Shown here: piece after piece, positions 44,852 through 55,042 of the stretch
How the letters are laid out: each line of letters begins with the position of its first letter
How positions within the stretch are numbered: position 1 is the stretch's first letter
DNA from: Siphonodentalium dalli
Taxonomy: Eukaryota > Mollusca > Scaphopoda > Gadilida > Siphonodentaliidae
Direction of reading: 5' to 3'
Assembly (NCBI GenBank): GCA_032622095.1
Contig: CP136062.1
Coordinates: forward strand, 224,334,578-224,398,577
DNA: 64,000 nt
Notes under the pieces: generated by a model
Database searches by the model: none
Told to the model about the DNA's origin: nothing
What the model saw: the letters and a program-made list of their open reading frames with translations, nothing else
Program-made: the position numbers and the translations under genes

Positions 44852-47673
44852 ACTGTATCTGTATCTGTATATGGTACGTCCTTAGTGACCAAATCTGGCT
44901 TTTGCAGGACGGTGGGAGGAGCGCTATTGATGTTCTCCCACGGCCGACTTGAATGTATCTAAGTCGGCAGCGTTGACTGTGGTATCGTCCAGATGGTTCC
45001 AGTCAATCACTGTTCTTGGAAAGAAGGAGTTTCCAAATTGATCCGTGTTTGTCGGGATCAGTTCGAATGCACTTTCGGTGTTTACAGTTCGTTTTTCTAC
45101 GATGTTATCACTAACAAAATCGTCGAACTTTTTAGCTTTCCTCTTTCTTCTTGGTTTATAGGTCGTTAGGTAGTTTTCAGGTTTTATACCCGGGGCCGAC
45201 CCCTTAACCACCTTATAAAATAGTGCTAGTCTCTGCTCTGATCTTCTTGATTCTAGTGATGGTAACTCTAGATCCTTGAGCATGGTTGTCACACAGCCTT
45301 TTTCTCTTGATCGGTAGTCTTGTTTGATGAATCGCGCTGCTCTTCGTTGGACCCTCTCTAGTTTTGATTTGTCTTTCTCGTAGTATGGGTCCCAGATTGT
45401 TGCTGCGTATTCTAGTTGTGGGCGAACAAGTGCTATATATGATGTTTTCCTGAAGTCCCTTGGGCAGTGTCTCAGGTTTCGTCGAATGAAGCCCAGGGTT
45501 GAATTTGATTTCTTTGTGATGGTATCTATGTGGTGCTGCCATGTCATGTCGTTTGCGAATTGGACACCGAGGTAGGGGTTGTGATTTACCTCTTGTAGGA
45601 ATTGTCCCGCTAGTTGGTAGAAGCGTTGGGTTTTCTGCTTTAGGCTCATGATGTAGCATTTGGATGGATTGAAACGCATTCCCCATTTTATGGCCCACTG
45701 TTCTAGGTTACATAGGTCCTGTTGTAGTATTTCATGATCTTTATAGCTATTTATCTGTCGGTAGAGCAGGCAATCATCTGCGAACAATCGGACTTGTGAT
45801 TTTACAGTGTCCGGTAGGTCGTTGATGTGGCATAGGAAGAGGAGCGGTCCTAACACTGTTCCTTGTGGTACCCCTGATAATACCTCTGCCTCTTCAGAGA
45901 AATCTCCTTCCAGTGCCACTCTCATCTTTCTTTCTTTTAAGAATGACATTAGCCACTGGTGGATCGGGCCCGTGATTCCGTAGTGTTTTAGCTTGACTAG
46001 TAGGCTGTCATGAGGTACAGTGTCAAAGGCCTTAGAGAAGTCAAGGATGGCCATATCTATCTGCTTCTTCTTGTCAAGTGAATTTAGGATGTCATGTGTA
46101 GTCACTGCCAGTTGGGTTTCGCAGGAGTATCCACTACGGAAGCCATGGTTTAGATTTGTTAGGATATTGTATTTTTCCAGATGTTCAAGGATGTGGCGGC
46201 AGATGAGGTGTTCCAGCAACTTGCATGGTACTGATGTTAGGGAGACTGGTCGGTAGTTCTCTGCTAGGTGTCTATCTCCTTTCTTGTATACCGGTGCTAT
46301 GTTAGCGCTGCGCCAGTCGATTGGTAATGTACCTGTGTCCAGTGAGTGTTGAAAGATTAGTCTGAAGGCAGGTGCCAGTTGTTTTGCATACTTCTTCAAG
46401 ATCATGTTGGGTATTCCATCTGGGCCAGATGCTTTTGAGGGGTTCAATCTCTTCAGCAAGGCTTCAACTCCGTTCACTGCCACTGTTAGTTTGCCGATGT
46501 TATCGCATTTGGGTTTTAGGTCTGGTACAGGTGGTTGGTGTTTGGTAAATACTGAGTGGAATTGCTTTACTAGGACTTCTGCTTTGCCTTTTGAGTCTTC
46601 AACTAGTTTTCCGAGATGTTTTAGTGGTGATACTCCGATGTTGTCCTGTCGTCTGCTTTTAACATAGTTCCAAAAGGGCTTCGTTGTCTTTTTCTCCAAT
46701 CCTTCTTTAATCTTTGTGTTGATGTGATTCCATTCTGCCCTCCTCATTTCCCGTTTACAATCTCTCTGAATCGTCCGATAGTTGGTCCAGATGTTGGTCT
46801 TCTTTGCTTGATTGTACAGTCGTCGTTTCTTCCTGAGTAGTTTTCTGATCTTGTGGTTCACCCATGGGGTATTGTGTTTCGGTGATATGAGCTTCGATGG
46901 TATATGTTGGTCCATAGCTCCCAGGATCCCGTTCTTTATGTGTTTCCACATGTCCTCTATGGTGGCGTTCTTTATCGTTCGCAGTTCTTCTCCCATTATT
47001 TGCAGGTCTAGTCCTAATTGCGTCCAGTCAGCCTTTTTGTACATATAGCACTTTCTTGGTTTTGCACGTTGGTATCTGGGTTTAATGTCTATATCGGTGA
47101 TGACAATTGAGTGGTTTTTCTCACGAGTTGGTTGTTCGTGGATTTGCTTCAATCCTTTATCTGACATGATGTCAAGTAGCTGGGTTCGCACCTCCTTATC
47201 TTGTGCTCCCTTGTTTACTACTGTCTTGTTCCAGTCAATATCCGGGCAGTTGAAGTCACCGCAGATGATGATTTGTTTTTGTTTTCCGGATGTGGCTAGA
47301 TTGATGGATTTTTCCAGCTCTGTGATGTGATGGTTTTCTCTTTTAGGCATGTAGTATGCTCCGACAAGGATGTCCTGGCTTGATGCCGATTTGACTTTCA
47401 CCCAGTTGATCTCGCTATCTGTCACTAACTGGGGTTGCTCAGTTGAAATTAAGCTTTTGTGAACCAGGATGAAGACTCCTCCTCCGGTCGATTCTCTGTC
47501 GTTTCTGTAACATTGGTAGTTTTCCGGGAAAATTTCACTGGATTTGATGTGATCCGATGTTGGGTTTTTCCCAGCGAGTATAATAAGGTTGCATTTGCAT
47601 ACGCGGGTTTCAGGACCATGTGTGCAGACCTGAGAAACCAGAAATTGACTTTGCGTGGCCTAAGCTGTCAATT
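44852..47673 (-). mobile_element. 5'-truncated non-LTR retrotransposon (Jockey/CR1-type LINE)
   Basis: The minus-strand element has a truncated 5' end close to 47673 and a 3' end near 44852 marked by repeated ACAGAT units (ATATACAGATACAGATACAG) rather than poly-A. Such short microsatellite tails occur in CR1, L2 and some Jockey-like LINEs. It holds one long endonuclease-reverse transcriptase ORF. It abuts a TTAA-family MITE at its 5' side. It lies in the intron before CTLD-3 in the orientation opposite to the host gene. Confidence 0.85.
44924..47659 (-). CDS. LINE endonuclease-reverse transcriptase ORF2, 5'-truncated
   Basis: The frame is open for 912 codons on the minus strand and has lost its N-terminus. 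The first ~150 residues are the remaining part of an APE-type endonuclease (GGGVFILVHK, then ICGDFNCPDIDW with the metal-binding GDFN). The reverse transcriptase follows: RPVSLTSV, HGFRSGYSCETQL, LDFSKAFDTVPH (catalytic D), SGVPQGTVLGPLLF and the catalytic FADD box. The C-terminal part carries LEYAATIWDP and a run RRAARFIKQDY typical of metazoan Jockey/CR1 elements. The protein would nick target DNA and reverse-transcribe its own RNA. No in-frame stop or frameshift is seen in the retained part, so the insertion is recent. It cannot be autonomous without the missing 5' end. Confidence 0.9.
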   Translation of the reverse strand, partial: ATQSQFLVSQVCTHGPETRVCKCNLIILAGKNPTSDHIKSSEIFPENYQCYRNDRESTGGGVFILVHKSLISTEQPQLVTDSEINWVKVKSASSQDILVGAYYMPKRENHHITELEKSINLATSGKQKQIIICGDFNCPDIDWNKTVVNKGAQDKEVRTQLLDIMSDKGLKQIHEQPTREKNHSIVITDIDIKPRYQRAKPRKCYMYKKADWTQLGLDLQIMGEELRTIKNATIEDMWKHIKNGILGAMDQHIPSKLISPKHNTPWVNHKIRKLLRKKRRLYNQAKKTNIWTNYRTIQRDCKREMRRAEWNHINTKIKEGLEKKTTKPFWNYVKSRRQDNIGVSPLKHLGKLVEDSKGKAEVLVKQFHSVFTKHQPPVPDLKPKCDNIGKLTVAVNGVEALLKRLNPSKASGPDGIPNMILKKYAKQLAPAFRLIFQHSLDTGTLPIDWRSANIAPVYKKGDRHLAENYRPVSLTSVPCKLLEHLICRHILEHLEKYNILTNLNHGFRSGYSCETQLAVTTHDILNSLDKKKQIDMAILDFSKAFDTVPHDSLLVKLKHYGITGPIHQWLMSFLKERKMRVALEGDFSEEAEVLSGVPQGTVLGPLLFLCHINDLPDTVKSQVRLFADDCLLYRQINSYKDHEILQQDLCNLEQWAIKWGMRFNPSKCYIMSLKQKTQRFYQLAGQFLQEVNHNPYLGVQFANDMTWQHHIDTITKKSNSTLGFIRRNLRHCPRDFRKTSYIALVRPQLEYAATIWDPYYEKDKSKLERVQRRAARFIKQDYRSREKGCVTTMLKDLELPSLESRRSEQRLALFYKVVKGSAPGIKPENYLTTYKPRRKRKAKKFDDFVSDNIVEKRTVNTESAFELIPTNTDQFGNSFFPRTVIDWNHLDDTTVNAADLDTFKSAVGEHQ

Positions 47674-47998
47674 TTAAGACTTTCTATACTAAATGGATTC
47701 TCCCAGTGATTTAAAAAGTGTACATCAGAATTGTCTATTATTGATTTGGAGGGATGTTAAGGTGATAAAAGCAGATGACAGATAAATAAAAGTGCAGAAG
47801 GAGCCCTATTTATTGAGGGAAATATTTAGATAATAATTTCTACAAGTTTGGTCATTTGTTGAACTTATTATCTGAACATTTCATATGGGATAACCACTCA
47901 TCAATGATGCATTAGTATAGAATTGGTTAAACTTATTAGCTGAACATTTTGAATGAGATAACTACTCGCCAATGATGCTTTAGTACAGAAAGGGTTAA
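47674..47998. mobile_element. TTAA MITE, third small family (ACTTTCT...AGAAAGGG)
   Basis: TTAAGACTTTCTATACTAAA at left and TTTAGTACAGAAAGGGTTAA at right are imperfect inverses with TTAA ends. A related copy in inverse orientation lies at 57110-57361, and a broken one at 15011-15046. It ends 23 bp before exon 48022. Confidence 0.7.
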
Positions 47999-48021
47999 TA
48001 CATCCTAATATTCTTTTTCAG

Positions 48022-48202
48022 CCATCCCTGAGTCGGATATACTTCCAGTGAATGCCAAGTTTTATCCTGCTACCATGACATACCTCTGGGTGGACTTTGA
48101 TGAGAACACAAAAGCAGATGCAATTTCATCATGTGACAAATATGAGGGTCATCCAGCAGACATCACTAGCCAAGAAATGAATGATTATATAATGAGTAAC
48201 AT
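48022..48202 (+). CDS. C-type lectin-like gene: CTLD-3 first-half exon
   Basis: The exon encodes the N-terminal half of the third CTLD: NAKFYPA, YLWVDFDEN, the helix ADAISSCDKYEGHPADIT and NDYIMSN. The acceptor is TTCTTTTTCAG and the donor ATGTAAGT. At 181 bp it has the same length and phases (1 in, 2 out) as CTLD-1. The two extra N-terminal cysteines of the long form are absent. The exon end and donor are repeated in the following 73-bp minisatellite. Confidence 0.88.
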
Positions 48203-49020
48203 GTAAGTTTATATATGAGGGTCATCCCGCAGACATCACTAGCCAAGAAATGAATGATTATATAATGAGGAACATGTAAGTTTATATATGAGGGTCATCC
48301 AGCAGACATCACTATAGCCAAGAAATGAATGATTATATAATGAGGAACATGTAAGTTTATATATGAGGGTCATCCAGCAGACATCACTAGCCAAGAAATG
48401 AATGATTATATAATTATTAACATGTAAGTTTATATATGAGGGTCATCCAGCAGACATCCATCACTATAGCCAAGAAATGAATGATTATATAATGAGGAAC
48501 ATGTAAGTTTATATATGAGGGTCATCCAGCAGACATCACTAGCCAAGAAATGAATGATTATATAATGAGGAACATGTAAGTTTATATATGAGGGTCATCC
48601 CGCAGACATCACTAGCCAAGAAATGAATGATTATATAATGAGGAACATGTAAGTTTATATATGAGGGTCATCCAGCAGACATCACTAGCCAAGAAATGAA
48701 TGATTATATAATGATTAACATGTAAGTTTATATATGAGGGTCATCCAGCAGACATCACTAGCCAAGAAATGAATGATTATATAATGAGTAACATGTAAGT
48801 TTATATATGAGGGTCATCTGGCAGACATCACTAGCCAAGAAATGAATGATTATATAATGAGGAACATGTAAGTTTATATATGAGGGTCATCCAGCAGACA
48901 TCACTTTAGCCAAGAAATGAATGATTATATAATGAATAGCATGTAAGTTTATATATGAGTGTCATCCCGCAGACATCACTAGCCAAGAAATGAATGATTA
49001 TATAATGAGTAACATGTAAG
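48141..49020 (+). repeat. 73-bp minisatellite made of exon end plus splice donor, ~12 copies
   Basis: The unit is 62 bp of the CTLD-3 first-half exon (TATGAGGGTCATCCAGCAGA through ATTATATAATGAGTAACAT) and 11 bp of intron (GTAAGTTTATA). The first unit is the functional exon end; about 11 further donors follow at ~73-bp spacing, the last near 49016. Variation includes GAGTAAC, GAGGAAC, ATTAAC and CCCGCAG. Reading through any donor in the exon frame gives ATG TAA. Confidence 0.95.
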
Positions 49021-49485
49021 TTTATATATGAGTATTTATCCATGACTCACGACATCTACATAAAGTCTGTTCATTAAACATTAAGTTTATATATGAGTAT
49101 TTATCCATGGCTCACGACATCTACATAAAGTCTGTTCATTAAACATTAAGTTTATATATGAGTATTTATCCATGGCTCACGACATCTACATAAAGTCTGT
49201 TCATTAAACATTAAGTTTATATATGAGTATTTATCCATGGCTCACGACATCTACATAAAGTCTGTTCATTAAACATTAAGTTTATATATGAGTATTTATC
49301 CATGACTCACGACATCTACATAAAGTCTGTTCATTAAACATTAAGTTTATATATGAGTATTTATCCATGACTCACGACATCTACATAAAGTCTGTTCATT
49401 AAACATTAAGTTTATATATGAGTATTTATCCATGGCTCACGACATCTACATAAAGTCTGTTCATTAAACGTTAAGTTTATTGCAA
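49018..49485 (+). repeat. 65-bp minisatellite, seven copies
   Basis: The unit AAGTTTATATATGAGTATTT, ATCCATGGCTCACGACATCT, ACATAAAGTCTGTTCATTAA, ACATT begins with the intronic AAGTTTATATATGAG of the 73-bp array. It therefore grew from the edge of that array. It carries no donor GT at the same place (CATTAAGT instead of CATGTAAGT). Confidence 0.9.
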
Positions 49486-50506
49486 TAAATATTAGGCCAA
49501 ATATATAAAAAGAGGGCCTCGTCAGATAATTTTATTTGCAATTTCATCCTGAATTTTCAAATATTTAATTTATATTTTCGTTATATAATTTATATGTGTA
49601 GGTTATATAATGGTAAACGTATACAAGAGTATCCACGAATCTTTGACATGTGGCCTTTTTGAGTAAATGATTATCACCATAATCAGCACATGATAGAACA
49701 ATGATAATTTACCAAATTTATTCACAACTGCTCAAGGTTCGTTGTGATTAAACACAGGTGAACAGTATACTCGATCATGCACGATGTCTAATTGGCACTG
49801 CCTGGACAATGAGATAGAAATTCTCTTTGGTCACTTTGCTAGATATAAGGTAAAAAAAAAAAAGAGTTTTGATTCTCAGCCATCGGCACATCGAAAAAAA
49901 TGCCCCGCGTTGCACCATTTTATTACATTTGGATTTCACCATAGTTGTTATAAACCGCGAAATACGAATATAGGAAATTGTAGGAAATAGGAATAGGAAT
50001 TAGAAAATTAGTCATGTTTCAAATATTGAACAAGAGCTAAATACAATGGTTTATGTGTGGGTATTCAACAAAAGACCATAGGCAACATTAACTATCAGGT
50101 ATATTGTCACCACAGGCTGTCTAAACCCCCATGTTTATTGGTTAAATGTGTTGAAAGATATATATTTACATACTAAGTGTTGTCATCACTAAATCCAGCA
50201 TTCTGGTTGATCGGCGCCCACGTGGCTAGTTGCAGTTATTTCTCGGTGAATGCGCAACGGCTCATAACACCAAGATCATAACACCATCGATACGTCATTG
50301 GGTTTGGAACGCGTAATGTTTTGGGCGCATTTGGACTCGCGCAGGATTGACTTTATACATCATCGGGTTTCAATATGAAGAGAAATTGTTCCTATTAACT
50401 TTTGCCAAGGGTGCTATTGGGTATTTTGGGCTGTTTTTGTCACGATACACTTTTCGATTTAAATACATTTACAAAAGTGGCTTTTTCGCTAAATGTATAT
50501 AAATAT
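49486..50506. other. intron sequence, nothing recognised
   Basis: This is AT-rich sequence with a poly-A stretch near 49851-49862. No gene or clear repeat is recognised. Confidence 0.4.
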
Positions 50507-50667
50507 AAGGATTAACTGTCATGTGGACTATTTTTATGGAGATGTAACCCTGAGGTAAGTGTTCATAACTTGTATGTAAAACCATTCGGGTTTTACACAA
50601 GTTATGTCCACTTACCTCACGGTTACATCTCCATAAAAACAGTCCACATGACAGTTAATCCTTATTT
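50507..50667. repeat. 160-bp near-perfect hairpin
   Basis: ATAAGGATTAACTGTCATGT at left pairs with its inverse ACATGACAGTTAATCCTTAT at right. The arms continue through GGAGATGTAACC / GGTTACATCTCC and GAGGTAAGTG / CACTTACCTC to a centre TAAAACCATTCGGGTTTTA. The arms are about 75 bp with few mismatches. It is a foldback MITE or inverted duplication; no clear target duplication is seen. Confidence 0.85.
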
Positions 50668-51587
50668 ATCTCCGGTCAGCAGGAAATTCGATATTGAAAG
50701 ATCAATCAAAAAGGTATAAGAAACAAATTCGGGAACGCAAACCGGAAGGAAATAAACAAATTCGGGAACGCAAACCCGAAGGCAATAAACAAATTCAGTT
50801 TGACAATCGGTGTATATTGGCCATGTTTTTTTGAAGTTTTATTGTCTGTCATCCTATGTGGTACATATACAGTCTCTAATTTAGTCAGCGAAATAAGTGA
50901 ATCAAAACTTTCTATGATGGTTTTGAAGATCAATTTATCTTTTCTTTTCGAATCTATTTACGTTCCGTATTTTTGTATGAATCGGATAGGTATTTCTGCA
51001 TGTTATTACAAATTATTGTGCCCATATTAAAATCATATCAATATATATCATTCTAGGTAATCTCTATATGATGTATGGGTAGTACAATGTCATAATGTGA
51101 CATTCTTTTTATGAGATTAAATAATTTATATCCATTACAAAGTTCTCCCTACATTTTCTGGACCTGGGAAGGTATAATAACCCATGTTTACTATGCCAGT
51201 CTATGGACAGAAAAAAATAATAATAAAACCCTCGCTCGCCCGTTGATATTAAAAAAAATATTGCCTGAGAATCAAATATCTTTTTTTTTTGGCCGACACA
51301 GAAAGTCATTGTGAATTTTGAGGGTAATTATTGAACGTTTTCTAATACTCATTTGTTTATAATCTACAATACATGGTTCGGGTTATAAAATTGCCAACTT
51401 TCATCAAATACCCTAACAAGCCGCCAACTTAAAAATTTCAAAACATTATTGTTTTCGTTTAAATTCATCTCCTTCCCAAATGTTTTACAAAATTTACAAT
51501 GGGGTTGGGGGCACAAATGTTGCTTCTTTGAATTTCTCTGCATCCATAGAATATTGGTTGGAGTCAAAGTTCTTCTTGGGTGAGGGG
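50668..51587. other. intron sequence with a 36-bp duplication
   Basis: A duplicated unit AAACAAATTCGGGAACGCAA ACC lies at about 50725-50800. No gene is seen; the rest is AT-rich. Confidence 0.45.
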
Positions 51588-51952
51588 CAGGCCTGAGAAT
51601 AAGGTGTCTGTCATTTTCAGAATGAGGTCCCCAAAGGGTGAATTTAGTGACGCTTTGCTGCATAGCGGGCTAGCATCAATATATTCACCTACCAGGGACC
51701 TCATTCTGCTTAGGCCTCATCTACTCTGGAAAGTTTCTTTATTATAAAATTCCTATAGAAACTTCTTCATATAGATTCTATTTCTTTTTTAGTTTAGTTT
51801 CTCTATATCCCCAAATTGGCAGACGACACATTGCATAATCGAGGTTCCCAATGGGTATTCATCACAATATTCACCATTTGGGAAATTCAATCTGAGTCTG
51901 TGTCTCCCATAACAGATGAGGCCATGCAAAATGAGGTCCCCAGAGGGTGAAT
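51588..51952. mobile_element. GAATGAGGTCCCC palindromic element, copy e (3'-truncated)
   Basis: The left terminus is CAGGCCTGAGAATAAGGTGT; the left palindrome and central part match copy b (8735-9180) closely. It breaks off inside the right palindrome after CCAGAGGGTGAATG. Confidence 0.7.
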
Positions 51953-52079
51953 GCTCTAATACAATGTGCTACTTTACTTAATATTTACTGTATATTAAAC
52001 TGTAAATATTTACAAATAATATGTTAACCCTGCTATTATGACCAGGAATTATTAGAGAATATTCATGAATTATTCCAGA

Positions 52080-52560
52080 TTAGTATGGAATAATATTCCA
52101 AGAATATTCTAGAATGGTTTATGGCACCATGAATAAACTGGAATATTCTTGAATGGTTTATGGCACCACGAATAAACTGGAATAAAAATTGAATAGAATA
52201 AACATGAACTTTGTTGAATATTTTAACTTTTGTTGCACAATAGAGTCAAAAGTCAAAAATATCTGTTTATTCATGCTTTATATTCTAGTCTCTTACTTGG
52301 CTGAAACATAAATATTCCAGATTATTCAAGGTTATTCTTCTCTAATTTATTGCAATGTCACAACATTCTTGTTCAATCATGTTTATTCTAGATAAAGAAT
52401 TAGTAAAATTTACTTATTTTTCATTGTTTTCTCACAATTCCTGTTTATTCATGTTTATTCATGTTTATTACCAGGAATACAATTTAGACTGGAATAACAA
52501 ACTTGAATAAAGCAAGAATATTCTGGAATATTCTAGAGTATTCCACTTTATTAGAGGTAA
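52080..52560. repeat. dispersed copy of the TATTCTAGAATGG element
   Basis: It has two to three units of AATATTCTAGAATGGTTTAT with the same flanks as 20410-21110, then further GTTTATTCATGTTTATTC-type repeats. It shows that the 39-bp array is the expanded core of a dispersed element. Confidence 0.6.
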
Positions 52561-52609
52561 CTGGAATCAAGAAAGCAGGGAATGACCACTTACCTGGCTA
52601 GAGAGGATG

Positions 52610-52905
52610 CAATTTGCAGAGTGAGGTCCCCAAAGGGTGAATTTAGTTACGCTATTCTACATAGCAGACTAGCATCACTACATTCACCCTCTGGGGACCT
52701 CATTCTGCATGGTCTCATCTCAACTGCCAATTTGGGGACATAGAGAAACTAAACTAAAAAATAAATAGAATCTATGTTTCTATAGAAATTTGATAATAAA
52801 GAAACTTTGCAGAGAAGATGAAGCCTAAGAAGAATGAGGTCCCCAGAGGGTGAATTTAGTGATCACTAAATTCACCCTCTGGGGACCTCATTCTGCAAAT
52901 TAATA
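52610..52905. mobile_element. GAATGAGGTCCCC palindromic element, copy f (rearranged)
   Basis: It has a left palindrome (GAGGTCCCCAAAGGGTGAAT ...), an inverted central part (AACTGCCAATTTGGGGACAT AGAGAAACTAAAC...) and a compact second palindrome at 52835-52896 whose arms meet almost without spacer (GTGATCACTAAATTCACC). The central part is inverted relative to copy b. Confidence 0.65.
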
Positions 52906-53039
52906 TTTCAGCTCGATAACATATATACAATTTTTGTTTAATTTCGTACTGATTTCAACCTTTTCTAGTATGTTCATGATCGGTATGTTCAATATTCTCC
53001 GTTCAAACTCTCTAAAGTTTATGCACACCGTGGTTAGAT

Positions 53040-55042
53040 TTCTGGTTTGTATCGTCTTTTTTCAGTTTAATGAACGTACACCGTGGCAACTACACCATGG
53101 CTGAATGGAAAGTACACCACGGCCCAACTGTAGTTAGCCGGTGGAGCTGCAGTGTAGTAGCATTTCGGCCGCGGTGGCAATGCTAACCACACCTCGGTTA
53201 AGTGGACACTTGTTTTGTCCAGCAGGTATGTGGCTCTTCTGGTCCATTATGATAAACCAATATCAACTGGATACAGGATGGATGCCAAGATGGTAGCCAG
53301 GGAGTTACTCGATGATCATATTTGAGGTGAATAGGTATGCATGGAGTTAGTGTATGTCATGAATGATGTGAATATGTATACAATGAGTGACTATATGGTT
53401 ATGAGTGTGTTGTCCATAGTGAGATGTGTAGGTATACAGGGAGAGGTCATGGTCCGGTGTGGGGTGAATTGGTATGAATGGAGTGACTGTATGGTGTATG
53501 GTTGTGTGTATCTTGTACGGGTGCACCCGGTGTGCCTGTATGGACATTGATGTGGTGTATGGTTATAGCTACATGGCCATCTATGTATTGATTATGTATA
53601 TATGGAGTGACTGTAAGGTCATGGGTGGATGTACATGTGCTTTCTGTATGATCATGGATGGGGTGTGTGGATAAATCGTGAGCTATTTTATGGTTACGGG
53701 CAATGTGTGTGGTATACGTGGAATGACTGTACTATCATGATTGAAGTGTATATGCATACCTGGAGTAAGCTGGTGGACATTGTCGTGTGGGTATATAGGG
53801 AGTGTCCTTGTGGTAACGGATGGGATGTATATGTTTATATCTCGTGGATGTATTATGTGGGTATATATAAGGGAGTGTCCTTGTGGTAACGGATGGGATG
53901 TATATGTTTATATCTCGTGGATGTATTATCATTGGTATGTGTGTAGGGATTAGCTGTATGATCATGGATGGCGTATATGATTATACAGTGCGTTGCTGAA
54001 CTGTCATGTGTGATGTATATATGCAAGTATGGATGGTATGAGTGGTCGTGTGTGCGGGTTTTTTGTATATCTGGGAGGACTGAATGGCCAGTGGTGAGGT
54101 GCATATGTATACCTGGAGTGACTCTATGGTCTAGGGTGGGCTTCATATGTATATATCGAGTGGTTACATGTATATGACTGTGTGGAATATGTATACAGGT
54201 AGTGACTGTGTGGTCAATGGTGAAATGAGTAGGTATACAAGCCATAAAATCACTCACTATTTATCCACACACCCCATCCGTGATTATACAGAAACACATG
54301 TACATTCCACCCATGACCATGTAGCTATATCCATACACCACATCAATGTCCATACAGGCACACCGGGTGCACCCGTACAGTATACACACAACCATACCCT
54401 GCTGGACAAAACAAGTGTCCACTTAACCACGGTGCGGTTAGCATTGCCACCGCGGCCGAAATGTAACAACACTGCGGCTCCACCAGCTAACTACAGTTGG
54501 GCCGCAGTGTACTTGCCATTCGGCCATTGTGTAGTTGCTGCGGTGTACGTTCATTAAACTGAAAAAAGATGATACAAACCAGAAATCTAACCACGGTGCA
54601 CATGCCATTCGGCCACGTTGTAGTTGCCTTTCGGCCATGGTGTACTTGCCGTTTGGCCACAGTGTACTTGCTTTCGGCCGCAGTGCTCAACCGCAGTTAC
54701 AAACGCTGACAGCGCGACCGAACGGCAAATACACCGCGGTGCCAATGGACACTTGTTTTGTCGAGCGGGGTACACCATACAGTCAACTCCATTCATACCG
54801 ATTCACCACACACCTGACCATGACCTCTCCCTGTATACCTATACATCTCACTATGGACAACACACTCATAACCATATAGTCACTCATTGTATACATATTC
54901 ACATCATTCATGACATACACTAACTCCATGTATACCTATTCACATCACCTATGATTGTAGAGTAACTCCCTGGCTACCATCTTGGCATCCATCCTGTATC
55001 CAGTTGATATTTGTTTATCATAATGGACCAGAAGAGTCACAT
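53040..55042. mobile_element. ~2-kb foldback element with minisatellite core
   Basis: Three blocks recur in inverse orientation: 53044-53227 with 54398-54590, 53228-53510 with 54765-55041, and 53500-53690 with 54250-54390. The outer arms contain CATCTTGGCATCCATCCTGT / its inverse. The core (53330-54240) is a degenerate repeat of about 45-60 bp with TATACMTGGAGTGACTGTAT. A GC-rich stretch (54500-54760) repeats CATTCGGCCACRGTGTACTTG. Frames are open in places only because of low complexity. Confidence 0.75.

Noticed and set aside
45213-47330. Other frames overlapping the LINE ORF
   Set aside because: They are shadows of the reverse transcriptase frame.
53341-54880. Open frames of 60-136 codons in the foldback element
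   Set aside because: They overlap on both strands, are low in complexity and follow the minisatellite period; no domain is recognisable.
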